Under the pieces are notes generated by a model. That model worked only from the letters and a program-made list of their open reading frames with translations. It made no database searches and was not told the DNA's origin. The translations under genes were made by a program, and so were the position numbers. Positions 35,687 to 47,989 of a stretch of DNA of 64,000 nucleotides are shown one piece after another (positions within the stretch are counted from its first letter, which is position 1; every line of letters begins with the position of its first letter). The stretch is from Ailanthus altissimus (taxonomy: Eukaryota > Streptophyta > Magnoliopsida > Sapindales > Simaroubaceae): positions 3,546,501-3,610,500 of the forward strand of contig OX327696.1 in NCBI GenBank assembly GCA_946807835.1. Reading direction: 5' to 3'.

Positions 35687-36703
35687 ATGGAAACTTTCCC
35701 ATCCAAGTTCAGTATTGAACTGTCTCATTCAACGGCAGCCAATGATCCTTACAAACACCTTGGGGTCGCTCTCAATGCCGACGGCACCATCACTCGCCAC
35801 CGCCGTTTTCCAAAAATTGCAGCAACGCCTGATCCAGTGGATGGCGTTGAAGTTCTCTCAAAAGATGTCCCCATCAACCAATCAAACGTCAGCTGGGTCC
35901 GTATATTCCTTCCCCGTCAAGCACTTGATTCTTCTTCTTGCACCAAGCTCCCTCTCATGGTTCACTTCCACGGTGGAGGATTCATTTTTTGCAGTGTAGC
36001 CACAAATTTCTCGCACGAACTATGCTTCAGTATTGCACTCGAACTCCCTGCTGTGGTAGTGTCAGTGGAATACAGGCTTGCCCCTGAGCATCGTCTGCCG
36101 GCTGCATACGATGATGCCATGGAAGCCTTGCACTGGATCAAGACAACTCAAGAAGAATGGGTGCAAAATTATGCCGATTTATCTCGCTGTTTCTTAATAG
36201 GCGAAAGCGCAGGTGGCAACATTGCCTACCATGCAGGATTACGTGCATTCACACAAGTTGAGAGTTTGGTGCCATTAAAGATCAGAGGGTTGAGCTTGCT
36301 CATCCCTGGCTTTTGGGGGATCAAGAGAACCGAGTCGGAGTTGAGGTTGGCGAATGATAGCATGTTACCAACAAATGTTGCTGATTTGATATGGGAGTTG
36401 TCATTACCACTGGGATCCGGTTTTGATCATGAGTATTGCAATCCATTGGTGACAGGTGACTCCAAGCTCTTAGACCGAATGAGGTTGCTAGGGTGGAAGG
36501 TAATGATCACCGGCACAAAGGGGGATCCAATGATTGATCGTCAGATTGAACTGGCTAAGATCCTGGAGCAAAAGGGTCTGCAAGTAGCGAGTTATTTTGA
36601 TGTGGAAGGTCCTCACTCTGTGGAACTCCATGATCCTCCTAAGCGTAAGGCCTTGGTAGTTCGCATTAAGGATTTTGTTTTGTCTTCTACGTTTACAAAT
36701 TAA
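35687..36703 (+). CDS. Plant carboxylesterase 1 (alpha/beta hydrolase, CXE/HSL type)
   Basis: A single uninterrupted 338-codon frame. An in-frame TGA lies 12 bases before the ATG, which fixes the start. The protein is a full-length plant carboxylesterase of the hormone-sensitive-lipase-like class (the class that also gave rise to the gibberellin receptor GID1). Visible features: the oxyanion-hole motif HGGGF at residues 95-99, the nucleophile elbow GESAGG with Ser174, a GDPMID run with the likely catalytic Asp280, and His310 in GPHSVEL. The triad appears complete, so an active esterase is expected, cleaving short-chain or specialised-metabolite esters. No signal peptide is visible; cytosolic location is likely. 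The substrate cannot be told from sequence. It has no intron. AATAAA follows the stop within 10 bp. A near copy lies at 50019. Confidence 0.95.
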   Translation: METFPSKFSIELSHSTAANDPYKHLGVALNADGTITRHRRFPKIAATPDPVDGVEVLSKDVPINQSNVSWVRIFLPRQALDSSSCTKLPLMVHFHGGGFIFCSVATNFSHELCFSIALELPAVVVSVEYRLAPEHRLPAAYDDAMEALHWIKTTQEEWVQNYADLSRCFLIGESAGGNIAYHAGLRAFTQVESLVPLKIRGLSLLIPGFWGIKRTESELRLANDSMLPTNVADLIWELSLPLGSGFDHEYCNPLVTGDSKLLDRMRLLGWKVMITGTKGDPMIDRQIELAKILEQKGLQVASYFDVEGPHSVELHDPPKRKALVVRIKDFVLSSTFTN

Positions 36704-38465
36704 AAAATAAAATGCATATATCAATTTGTATGACAAATAATATGACCTTATTACCTATTGTCACTTGATAATTATCTTATCAGGAGTTTGCCACTTCCTC
36801 CTACTGTTTTTTTTAATATGTTTAAAAGAAAAGAAAAAAAAAAGAGAAAAAGCCATCGTTTCATGTGTACTCTACCAAGAACTTAAAGGTTTATGCTTTG
36901 TATAAAGGTAAGTACATCGACATAAACCTAATTCTTTTTAAAAGGCATGGTTTTTAAAATGGATTGTTCAAATATAATAAGAGTTTGTTGGTACTCAATG
37001 ATTTTTCTTAACATCACTCCTATCTTTTGTAGTCATATTTTAGCACCATTCCCTCTTAAAAATTTCTCAAGGGAATAATAGGTAATTTTTTTAAATTTTT
37101 TTAAAAAAGAAGGTTCATATTTTAGATATATATGAAAAGAAAAAAGAGTAGTTTTCTTTTTTTTTTTTTTGACACCAAATATTAAAGTAAAATTTAATAA
37201 AACAATTCAATCTTACAACGTATTTCATATACAAATGGGGCATAAAGTGAAAAAAACAAATGATCGTAATACAACAATCAACAATTATCAGAAAGTAAAA
37301 TTTGTTATCTTGGAACTGCAACAGAATTAAAGAAACAAGAATTTGAACCTTCTTGAATCCTTTTTTGCTTGTCCTTTTTATGATCTGCTATATTAATTTT
37401 TCGAGCAAAGTTTGAAGTGTACAAGAGTTTGAAACTATTTTCAAATTCTTAGAAAAAGAAAAGAAAAGAAAAAGGAAAAAATATTTTAGAAAATTAACAT
37501 GAAAGATAATTTAAAAAATATTCTCAACCATTTTTGCTAAGATCACGAACAATTAAATCCATTTCAAATATTTCTTTACAAGAGTCTAAATGTACCTTTT
37601 TCCAAATCACATATCCAAAAATCCTTATCCCTACTCATAAATATCAGTCTCTAACTAACCTTCTTTTTGGGCTTTGAATTTATTCTTAGGTCCACACTAC
37701 ACAGAGTTGTTGTTGACGAAGACAAATACTATGTAAGACTAATAAGAACTTTAAACTCATTTTCTTTTTCATAAAAGAAAACCAAATTGTATATGATAGT
37801 TCACATAGAGTGACTTACTTGAAAGTATTAAATATATAACAAATATATACTCTGTAGCCCCTTATTTTATAGTTTAAAGTTACAGATTGTATTATAAAAT
37901 ATATATAACAAAGAGAGTGATTATAATCGACAAATTTATTAAAAAAAATATACATTCAATTACATAAAATTAATGAATAAAAATAATTTAAAAAAAACCA
38001 AATTAAAGTGGGCAAAGTTGCTTGTGAAACTTTAAAGAAACTCGGCACATGACTTTGGCCCACCTGATCAGTCTCTCTAAATCATATAATTTATGCTGAA
38101 TTATTAATGAAAATAAAAAGTAGATGAAGTTCCATATCTTCTTATAATTAATAAGTTTATTCATCTTTGAGAAATCTCAATCTGAATTTTTATGACTATC
38201 TATTAATTGAAAATTAATAAATGCAAAAAAAAAAAATCTTTAAATGACTATCTATTGATTAAAGTTAATTAATTAAAGAGTAAGTTTCATCACCTTTCTA
38301 ATTAGATTTATTTTTATTTAATATATCCTGAAAGTTCTTTATTTCAAAATTTTGTTAGTTCTATTAACGAATGTCTAACAAAATCTTTGTTTCAAATAAT
38401 TTTGTACCTATGTTATCATCGATATAATTAATAATAAGGTAGAATTTGTGAACATTATATGTAAT
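36704..38465. other. Downstream flank of carboxylesterase 1, non-coding
   Basis: The first ~130 bp match the flank after the second gene. Blocks at about 36840-37010 and 37510-37570 recur at 55672-55960 (tcatgtgtactctacc, ggattgttcaaat, aacaattaaatcca), so more than the gene was duplicated. Otherwise AT-rich with nothing recognised. Short open frames here look like chance. Confidence 0.6.
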
Positions 38466-39309
38466 TGTTAGAAGAATCACTATTTTTCCTGTGAGATTAA
38501 GTTAAAGTGAAAAATCATACTTAAATTTAATTTGGAACCCTAATTTTTTTACACAGTGGAATAATTTGTTTAGTAAGTAAAATAGTAAGAATTTAAAGCA
38601 GATAATAAAGAGCACAACGCAATCACTTACGTGATTTGGCCAATTGCTTATGTCAATGGTGGATCTAAGAATCCTAACTTCTCTTATTAACTCCCTATAG
38701 ATTTTACAAGGAAACTCAATAAAGAATCTTCAAAAGGACCTAATTTTTAGTGTACTCTTACTCTACCACGAACAATAAACACCCAAACAACGATTTCACC
38801 TTAGTGTATACATACACTTAGTGTCTACCCAATATTTTTCTTCTTTTAGAGTCTCTCTTAATGCTTCATCTTAACTAAAGGGTTTACAAGTATTTATATA
38901 GGGGTTATTTCATGCCTACTAACCCTATTCCTTATTGTAGTAAGAGTCCACTTATTTTGAAAGTCCAAAACTTTTCAACACTCATAAATCTGAAAAAAAA
39001 AATGGATTTTCCTTGCTATGGCACTACGGCACTGAGCCTTAATGCGTCCAACTCTGTGGTGCTAAAGTACTAATTTGGGCACCGCGGCGCTCAGTCCTGG
39101 GTGCTGCGGCACTAGCCCCTATTTCTAGCTCTGCACTTTTTTCTTACTTTCTTTGTATCTTTGAGTCCTATTTTACTTTTCTCTTCGTGTCCCACACGTT
39201 GTAGGCTTCTCCATATGTGTCCTACATATTCTAAACTTCTTGTGACTCTCCTCTTTGATATTCATCTCAATTCTTATCCAAATAAAATTGTTGAATCACC
39301 AAATCTTTA
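38466..39309 (-). repeat. LTR of the copia B family, minus strand
   Basis: The reverse complement follows the copia B LTR along its length: starts near ttggtgattcaac, passes through the GC-rich block (here gcaccgcggcgctcagtcc at about 39080), the tatataaatact site, the ggatccaccRtgg-like region near 38660, and ends in a cctgtgag...ctaaca terminus. More diverged than either LTR of copia B. Roughly 840 bp. Confidence 0.75.
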
Positions 39310-39440
39310 ATAAACCTTTCTTTGATTCAAAATCTTCCAAATAAGATGGTTTTTGGATTCAATCCATACCAATACTCTATAACCTAAAGTTGAGTTCAGC
39401 TAAGTCTTCACTAAAACTTAATTTTTCCCAAGCTAATGAT
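39310..39440 (-). mobile_element. Internal tail attached to the copia B-family LTR
   Basis: Reverse complement matches the internal tail before the 3' LTR of copia B (gattttgaatcaaaga, gtattggtatgga, acttaactgaactcaac-like blocks). So this is the 3' end of a truncated minus-strand element rather than a solo LTR. 39441-40060 beyond it has no recognisable gene. Confidence 0.65.
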
Positions 39441-40060
39441 ATTAATCTTAAAAGAATTATGCTCATTATGTTTATACCTTATTTATCTTTCAAAATCTTT
39501 GTATATAAACTCCTTGGAAAGTTTCTATCACCAAAAAATAAAAAGCATAACGAGTCTATTTCTTTCAAGTTGTTCATATTCTTTATTCTTTACTCTTACC
39601 TATACCATCCATTCCATAAAGCACAAGAATTTTCTCTAGAAGTGAAATTATTCCTACATTGTCACATTATGGAACCTTATTTTTGTAGGCCTTAATTTTT
39701 TCAAGATATCCCTTACAATTTCTGGAATGAATTCTAACTCATTCTTGAGAAGTAAAAAACGAAAAAGAAAAAATCTCTTTTCTTGAGACATTTTTAAATA
39801 GTTTTTTTTTTTGTGCTTTCAACTTGTGACCTAATGGCATTACCTAATCTTTTGAATCGTTCTTACTTATCAAATATCTATTTTTTTTTTGGTTGAAAAT
39901 ATATCAAATATCTCTTTTTTTCTTGCAATTTTTTTTTAAATAATCAACGACTGCCTGGGCACTACCTAATCTTTTGACTCATTCTGACTTATCAAATATC
40001 TCTTTTCTTCTTGTAATTTTGTTTTCAATAATCAATTACTGTAAGGTATATTTATAAGAA

Positions 40061-40244
40061 TAATGCTACACTTTTTAATTGGTATCTCAAATTTTTTCAT
40101 CTCAAATAATATGTTAAGTAGTCATTAGATGGTGAAATAATATAATAATAATTTGAAAGTTGCACTATTTCACCACCTATTTATTATTTGGCATATTATT
40201 TTAAATATAAAATTTAAAATATCATTGAAAAATGTAATATTACT
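40061..40244. mobile_element. TAATRCTACACTT MITE, full copy 2
   Basis: Left end TAATGCTACACTTTTTAATT; the reverse complement of the right end is a near match (agtaatattacatttttcaa). Inner blocks gatggtgaaat and atttcaccacct are inverted partners, as in copy 1. About 184 bp. Left and right arms are imperfect, suggesting an old insertion. Confidence 0.68.
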
Positions 40245-40359
40245 CATATTCATAATAGCTAATCCATTTCATCGTGTGGTTGGAAAATAGTTGTAATTAT
40301 AAATAGATAAATTACTATTCTCATCTTTGCTTTTATCTTAATTTACATTAAATTTGATT

Positions 40360-40867
40360 TTTCTGTGCATGTACAGAGCTATATGTATACATTTAGTGCA
40401 TATACATGTATCATATTTCGTTTTGCATTGTATAACATGCATAAAAGATTTTAGAACGAAAATGAATATTTATGCCTTTTTGAAATGGTTGGTTTTCTTG
40501 CTATGGATGTCTGTTGGAGTATAATCAAGAATGCATATGTTGATTGATTTGGGAAGGGACAGGAGGTCCCCTTTGCAGCTTGGAGATGTGAAAAATATTT
40601 GGAGTGTATTTTCTGCAGGTTTATGAAATGTAGATTTTCAAAAAAAATAGGAGAAACTCAATCCGTTTTAATCTAGGATTTTTAAAAAAATTAAAATTTT
40701 TCTGTGTTTATGAAAATATATCAGAAAGAAATAAAGAGAAATTTTAGAGTTTGCCTTATGGAATTTTCCAGGGTTGATAGCGAATTTTGGGAAGCATTCT
40801 GTTGGGGTGCTTAGCAGTGTCTACCTAGGTCCACATTGTAGGATTCTGGGTCGGGTTCTGTCAAACA
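40360..40867 (+). repeat. 3' part of a Del/Tekay-type LTR, plus strand
   Basis: The sequence from ctgtgcatgtacagag to gggttctgtcaaaca is the reverse complement of 52238-52740, the end of the 2.7-kb LTR downstream of the second gene. Here the 5' part of the LTR is missing. No primer-binding site is visible after its end; 40868-41204 holds nothing recognised. Confidence 0.65.
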
Positions 40868-41204
40868 ACCTTGAATGATTTACATAGTTTGTGCTTCATA
40901 TATACATGGTTATTTAGCCATTATTTTGGAAGTCTATAATGAAGTTTAAGCACAACTTAAACACATTTTCTATTTAGAGAACCCTAGTCACTTGGAGATA
41001 AGTGTAGCTAAAATACCATTGGCTAGAGCAATGTAAGATGAGGAGTTCTAATCAAATATTGATTCCTTTGATTCCTTTCCTTTTAGGTTCCTAAGACTTT
41101 GACTTGTTTCCAAACGCTTTGAATTGTTTCCAATTCCTTTTGATAGTTGCTATTCTTGTTGGAGTCTTTTGATATGTTTCACTTTTTGTTGTGATAACTT
41201 ACCA

Positions 41205-41312
41205 ATGTCGACTTCTCATTAGTCTTCAACTTAAAATTATGCTCAAAAATAATTTTAAATTATCAAATTCCAACAGTTTAAATTATACAAGTACTTGCTT
41301 TAGTGAGACAAA
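41205..41312. repeat. Repeat K fragment 1
   Basis: Contains ttcaacttaaaattatgctc, aattccaacagtttaaatta and tagtgagacaaa, the right-hand part of repeat K (full copy at 47990-48720). It abuts gypsy gag at about 41320. Confidence 0.6.
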
Positions 41313-41329
41313 TTGGGCGCCATATCATA

Positions 41330-43402
41330 TGATGGCACCAGAGATCCAAAGAGAGCAAAAGCTTGGTGGAGAGCACTGCAGAGGAGGCACACAGAAGGTA
41401 TATCTTGGGCATTATTTAGAAGAGAGTCTTGAATAGAGGAGTTCTTTAAATTAAAATAGTTATCGTTGTCAGTAGTAGAATATGAGAAGACATTCTTAAA
41501 GTTGATTCGAGCAGTCCTGTTTATAGTAGATGATAAGGAACAGAAAGCAAGTAGATTTGTTATGAGACTTAATCCCAGGATACGAACACATGTTGCTTCA
41601 ACCGTTCACACTCAGTATAGAGCACTAGTGGAGGCGGCAACCAGAGTGTAGAGAAGTATGGCAGCCATCCCTAGACCGCGTCAGCAGAGTCTAAAATGTA
41701 GCTGGACGGGTAGTAATCTGAGAGGCCTAAGTAAAGTGATAAAGACCGAGGAGAGATCTATGGGATCCAGCAACCAAAGGCCTAGCCGAGAAGACCAGAC
41801 CCAGTCAAGCCAAGTCTCAGTAAATACACGGTCAACAGGATCTAGAGGTAGCCGATAGGGTATGAGGACGTTCCCAGCATGAAGTAGGTATGGGAGATCT
41901 CATTCAAGGGAGTGCAGAATAGGGACCATTGGCTGTTACAAATGTGAACATGAGGGCCACTTGATGAGAGATTTCCCTAATGTGACACTTGGTGGAAGAT
42001 CCGAGAATAGAACCCCAGTCCAAGGACAGAGTAGTGGAGGCCAAGTATAGGGCAGAGGGAGTGCTTCATTCAGAGGACCCAATAGATCAGGCCAGTCTAG
42101 TAGAGGAGTTGGTTGAGGTAGAGGCTTAGAAAAACAGTCAGGTAGACCTCGTACCCAGGCTAGGGTGTTCGCGGTAACGCAGCAAGAGGCGGAGGTGACA
42201 CCAAATATAGTCACAGGTACACTATCGGTATTGACATGCTTATATATTGTTTGATCCTGGAGCTACCCACTCTTTTGTATCTATGAGATTTGTAACGATT
42301 GTGGGTGTAGTGCCTCAATTATTAGAGGATAATGTAGATATATCACTTCCTATCGGGGAGGTTATAATGGCTGATAGTGTGTGAAAGAATAATGGAATTA
42401 GTATTGAGTGTCAAGAGTTTTTAGCAGATCTAATCCTTTTAGATATTAAGGATTTTGATGTGATTCTGGGAATAGATTAGTTGTCCACCTATTAGGTCAC
42501 GGTCGATTTTTTTAGGAAGGAGGTTTGGTTGTGTAAGTCAGGGGAATCTGAGGTCAGTTTCTATAGCACTTGGAGAATTCTTCCCATCAGTATCATATCA
42601 ACAGTTAAAGCGAGGAAGCTTCTGAAGAAATTGTGTCAAGGCTATCTTGTATATGCCATTGAAGCCAGAGATGGAGGTACAAAATTGGAAGATATCCCAG
42701 TAGTTAGGGAATTTTAGAACGTGTTCCCAGACGATTTACCAAGATTGGCCCTAGATAGAGAGGTTGAATTTAAAATAGAATTAATCCCTGGTACAAAACC
42801 AACATATAAGACACTCTACAGAATGGCTCCTTACGAGTTGAAAGAATTAAAAGTACAAATAGAGTAGTTAATGAATAAGGGCTTTATCCGACCGAGTACG
42901 TCCCCATGGGGAACGCCAATATTATTTATGAAAAAGAAAGATAGAAGTTTGCGATTGTATATTGATTACCGAGAACTCAATAAGGTAATAGTACACAATC
43001 AGTACCCACTTCCAAGGATCGACGATTTATTTAATCAGTTGCAGAGAGCCAGAGTATTCTCTAAGATAGATCTGAGGTCCGGCTCATCATCACCTAAAGA
43101 TACGGGTATAGGATGTTATTAAGACTTCCTTCAAGACTCATTACGGGCATTATGAATTTCTAGTCATGTCTTTTGGGTTGACGAATGCCCCACCTACATT
43201 TATGGATCTGATGAATCGAATATTCAAGCCATTTTTGGATCAGTTTGTGGTGGTATTTATTGATGACATATTGATCTATTTACGTAGGAAGGAGGAGCAT
43301 ATAGAGCACTTGAAGGCAGTTTTACAAACTTTAAGAGAACATCGATTATATGCTAAGCTTAGTAAGTGCCAATTTTCGCTGGATAAGGTTAAATATTACA
43401 AG
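41330..43402 (+). pseudogene. Del/Tekay-type gypsy (chromovirus-like) gag to RT, truncated
   Basis: Gag: MSVVEYEKTFLKL block in the 41466-41651 frame; zinc knuckle CYKCEHEGHLMRDF near 41935-41975, with its last cysteine replaced by phenylalanine. Protease near 42250 reads FDPGATHSFVS (family DSGATHSF; the serine is proline). RT: ELIPGTKPTYKTLYRMAPYE near 42780, [31 protein letters not shown] and [12 protein letters not shown] in the 42871-43122 frame, a frameshift near 43083, then [15 protein letters not shown] and [10 protein letters not shown] in 43166-43405 (FxDD kept). It ends abruptly at 43402 before RNase H, where repeat K begins. Confidence 0.85.
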
Positions 43403-43530
43403 TAAAAGAATTTAGTATGAAGTTGAAAAAATTAAAAATGGGTGAAAATTAGTGAGTTTTGAATTTAATATTATTTTGGTGTGTTTTTGTTATTCTATTA
43501 GTATAAATGTTTTCGATTTTGTGTTAAGTG
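43403..43530. repeat. Repeat K fragment 2
   Basis: Matches 48150-48290 and 63935-64000: agtaaaagaatttag, gaaaattagtgag, tttgttattctattagtataaat. It takes over exactly where the gypsy RT stops. Confidence 0.6.
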
Positions 43531-43539
43531 TTAGACATA

Positions 43540-46260
43540 ACCATACATAGGATCCATACCTAGATGAAGGTTTGAGATTGTAGATAGACTTCTTTAATTT
43601 GCAGACCATATTTTTGGATCTAGCTCTAAATAAAAATAAGCTACAAGTACCATGATGATTCTGAAAGAGTCTTTCGTTGATATTTGAGAGAAAGCCTCTT
43701 TGTAATCAATGTCATCCTTTTGAGTAAAACCTTTGACAATAAGACATGCTTTATATCTTTCTATGTTGCCTTTTGAATCCCTCTTAGTCTTAAATATCTA
43801 TTTATAAACAATGAGTTTCACACTTTTAGGCAACTTAATAAGATCTTATATGTCGTTGTCTTTCATAGATTTTATTTCATCTTTCATAGCCTCAATCCAC
43901 TTATGAGAATTAAAATTTTGTTTGAATTGACTGAAATTGATTAGATAATTTTTAGTCCTATATTAAACTCATGTTTTTAGAGATAAACGACTTAATAATC
44001 TGAAATTGCAATTCTTTTTTCTTTAGCAAATCTTCTAAATGGCATTTATTCTTGAGGTTATTGAGTTTGCTCTTCAAGAGGAGGAGCAAATTCTTCATTT
44101 TGGATTATGAGTCCCTATATATTGCCTTATATTTCTTGATTTGCATCTTGAATAATGTCAGATAAAATATTTTGATCATTATCAATAGCAACAGTAGAAA
44201 AAGAAATAAATTACTTAAAAATAATATCATTAACCTTATTTCCCACTTCAAATTCAACATCCTAAAAATACTTAGCATTTCCGTCTTAAAAAATGATTTA
44301 CTTGAGGAATCATAAAACTTGAAAGCCCTCGATCTATCGGTGTATCCAATAAAATAATAGCTTATCATTATTGAGTCTAGCTTCTTTTCATTAGGCTTAT
44401 ATAGCCAATCTCAACTGGATAACCTCAGACATGTAAATGCCTAATATTATGCTTTTTACTAGTCCATAATTCATACTAGGTTTTAAATGCTACTTTACCC
44501 AAAACTCTATTAAGGATATAAAGTGTAGTCTTGAGTGCTTCTCCCATAAGTAATTCAGGTAAAGAAAAATGATTGATTATACTTCTCATTATATCATTAA
44601 GTGTTCAACTTTGTCTATTACCAATACCATTCATGCTTGGTTTCTCAGGCATTATGTATTGTAAGATGATGCCACACTTCTTTATAATTTAATAAAAGGT
44701 CTCACATGTTGTTCATCTAATTTGTAATATCTTTCATAGTATTCACCATTGTGGTTAGATTTGACAACTTTAATTTTCTTGCCAAATTGATTTTCAAATT
44801 CAACTTTTAAAACTTTAAACACATATAGAGATTAAGACTTCTCATTAATTAAGTAAAGGTACCCAAGATGAGAATAGTTATCTATAAATGTAATAAAATA
44901 TTATTGGCCATTCCAAGAGCTTGCAGGGAATAGTTTATAAATATCAGTATGTATTAGTTCTTAGACGCTATAACTCCTATTAGTACCTAACTTTCTATTG
45001 TTTGTATATTTTCCATTAATACATTCAATACATACTCTAACACCTATTAAATTAAGAGAATCAAGAATCTCATTTGATATAAATATTTCTATTCTCTATT
45101 TTGAGACATTTCCTAAACGCTTATGCTATAAAATAGCAAAATTTTTAGTAGTTAACTTTTGCTTAATATCATATTTATTAACAAGTATCCAATTTGTTAA
45201 GATTATCAATTAGAGCACCAGTACCAATTAGATTTAAATTTTGATAGAGACTGAACTTATTGTTTCTAGATGAACAAGAATATCTTAATTTATCCAAACT
45301 AGAAATAGAAATTAAGTTTCATCTAAATGATAGTACATAATAAATCCTATCTAATCCAAATAATATCTAGTCTCTAATTGTAATCTAAAAAAAACCCTAT
45401 AGCCTCTACATGCGTTGCACGTTATTTCCTATGTAGATGCATCTTTTAGCATCAATTAGTAATCGACTTCTTAAATAATCTTGCATAGACATACTTATGT
45501 AAATAGTTGCACTTATATCTATCCACTAAGTGTGTTTGAGTACAAAGCTAAATTAACTTCAAAATAAACAAAATTTAGAAGTGTAAATTTTTAACATGCC
45601 ATTTGGCGTACTTAGGACAATCCTTATTCATATGACTAACCTTTTTGCAGAAGAAACAAGTAATGATCAAATCTTATTTCTTTTGCAACTTATCATGTGA
45701 ATTCCTTATTGCAATTTCCTTCCCTTTATCCCTTTTTTCTTTTCTTACTGATAACCTTATCTTGAAATGTACTTGATAAGTGAGTACTTTTAATCTCTTC
45801 TCGCTTCAATTTGTCTTCTTCTTGCACATAATATAAAATTAGCTCATTAAGAGTACTCTTTAAGTGTTGTAACTCACTTTAAAGTAATTGTATTTTATAG
45901 GAAGAGATATCAAAATCAGATGCACGGACAAGTTATCTAACAACTCTAACTTCAATGCCTTTAGTTTTGAAGCAAGATTAGACATCTGCATAATATATTC
46001 TTTTTATATTTCCTTTGCCATTATGTCTCATTGAAATAAGGTTAGCTCATAGCATACTTGTTTTAGCCTTTTTTTTTTTATTTTTATCAAACTATTGTTT
46101 AATTTTATCAAGGAATTTCTTAGCATTTTTCATCTTATAAATAGTGTCATTAAGCAAATGAATGAAATTGTTTTTTGTAGATATAGTAGAAGCAGAAGAA
46201 ACTTATAGAGAACACATATGCAACAAGCTCACAATCAAGTCATTACTTAAAGCATATACA
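43540..46260 (-). pseudogene. copia L pol and gag remnant
   Basis: Minus strand, from right to left: gag around 45760-46180 (MAKEI..., MSNLASKLKALKLELLDN-like run near 45930-46010), an intact zinc knuckle CFFCKKVSHMNKDC near 45610-45660, integrase core near 44760-44960 (LIHTDIYKLF, YFITFIDNYSHLGYLYL), the linker ORF 44105-44368 (MISYYFIGYTDRSRAFKFYD), and the N-terminal part of RT near 43660-43750 (VKGFTQKDDIDYKEAFSQ). It ends before the RT catalytic block. Many stops. No LTR can be attached with certainty. Confidence 0.8.
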
Positions 46261-47989
46261 TGCATGATATGAGTAAACAAATAAAGTTGGGCCCTATCAC
46301 GAGATACCTAGCACAACATTTATATTTAGTCGTTGAAAAAATATATCAAGTGTAAATGGTACTCTAAATACAATAATTTAATATTAATAATAAATCCTGC
46401 CAACAATAAGTCTTTCTTTTGACAGACTTATTGCATACATGAAAAACTTGATAACTATCACATATTTATTACTACAAATATGCCTAATGTTTGGCAAAAA
46501 ATATATTCCTTTGGGCCAATTATTTTTCACATAAACAATAAACAAATTCATCTCAATATCATAAAATAAAGAAATCTACCTAATAAAGATTACTTTGGGA
46601 ACATATTATTTCAATCAATTTATTTCAAAATATAAGACGATTCGTGTAAAGAAAAACAATCATAATGCACAAAAATAGAAAAAATTAAATTTTTTTATGC
46701 ACTAGAGTGGTGCGTGGTGCCAAAGATGTTGTGGTTAACAACGTTACTAATGGTTTAAAATAGGGTTAATGATTGTTGGGTCAAATCTGAATTGGTCAAA
46801 TTTTGGGATAAGTTTCCATGAATTGGGTCGAGTGGACCTAATTCTCCTAAAATAAAAACCTAAAAAACTCCTAAATATTGACCATAAATTTGCCAACTTC
46901 AAATTTGAAAATACCCAAAAATAGACTAAAATAATTGGGTCAAATTTAGGACTTATTTCAAAATTATTTAAAATTTTAAGACCAAATCATAATCACCCAA
47001 AGTTTAATGGGGTTGAATGAGAAAAGTCAATCATACTGGGACATATTTGAAAATATTGCAAATTTTATAGCAAAAAATAATTATTAAAAATTTAGGGGGC
47101 TATATGAAACTAGCCCGTAATGGTAGGGCCTATTTACAAATTTTCTAAACTCTTGTGATTAAAATATAATTAACTAAAACTTGGAGGGGTCTATTTGAGA
47201 TTTGCAATATGAACCTGACAAACGCCCACTGTTTTTAATTTAATAATAATAAATACAAATAAAATTTTAAAAAAATTTAAATTGTTAAAGAACACAGAAT
47301 GTTAAGAAGCCAAATCACTAAAAAAATTATGAACTCAATGTTTTACCTCAACAAATCATAAATATTCAAATGTGTAATATCTTTATACTAAATAACCAAA
47401 TAGGAAAAAGATATTCAAACTATTAATATTTGCATGAATAATCCTAATAACTTAACTTAATTTTCACTTTGATATCATTTGTTATATATAACTAAAATTA
47501 GAATTCATACCCATATGAATATAACTCAATATCTATCATGTCAAATTATTAAGATGGATGTTAAGAAAAATATATTGAGAAATCTATAGTGATTATAACT
47601 TGAACAATAGCTATCTTTAATGAAAACTAAAAGTATAATGATCTTCTACAATCAAATCTATATAAATTCAATATGGTTCTCTCTCTATAGTGGAAAAGAT
47701 GAGCTTTATGTATATTGATTTAATTTGAGAACCATAACCCTAAAGAGGTCTTTATATACTAGTCTAAATTATAATATCATCACTCAAATTTTAACTAATA
47801 TTAAGTTTTTACATATAATAAGTCTATTTCAAATTAGATATTTTTATAGTCAAATAAGAAATGTCTTAAATAGATTACTTAAATTTACCATTATTTAAGA
47901 TAGCTCATAATGTACAATTATTGTTAATATGTGTAGCCATATTAAAAATATAATTAAAAAACCAGATACATTATTTCATTCTTTTTTAA
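46261..47989. other. Non-coding; probable leader and LTR of copia L
   Basis: No gene. On the minus strand a possible decayed primer-binding site (TGATATCAAAGTG) lies at about 47467-47479, followed to the right by TGTTATATATAAC at about 47480, which would be the inner end of a 5' LTR extending toward 47950. The right end of that LTR is not clear, so this stays a suggestion. Confidence 0.4.

Noticed and set aside
35715..35999. 94-codon frame overlapping carboxylesterase 1 (and its counterpart at 50074-50331)
   Set aside because: Alternative-frame shadow of the real gene; the conservation between copies is explained by the esterase frame.
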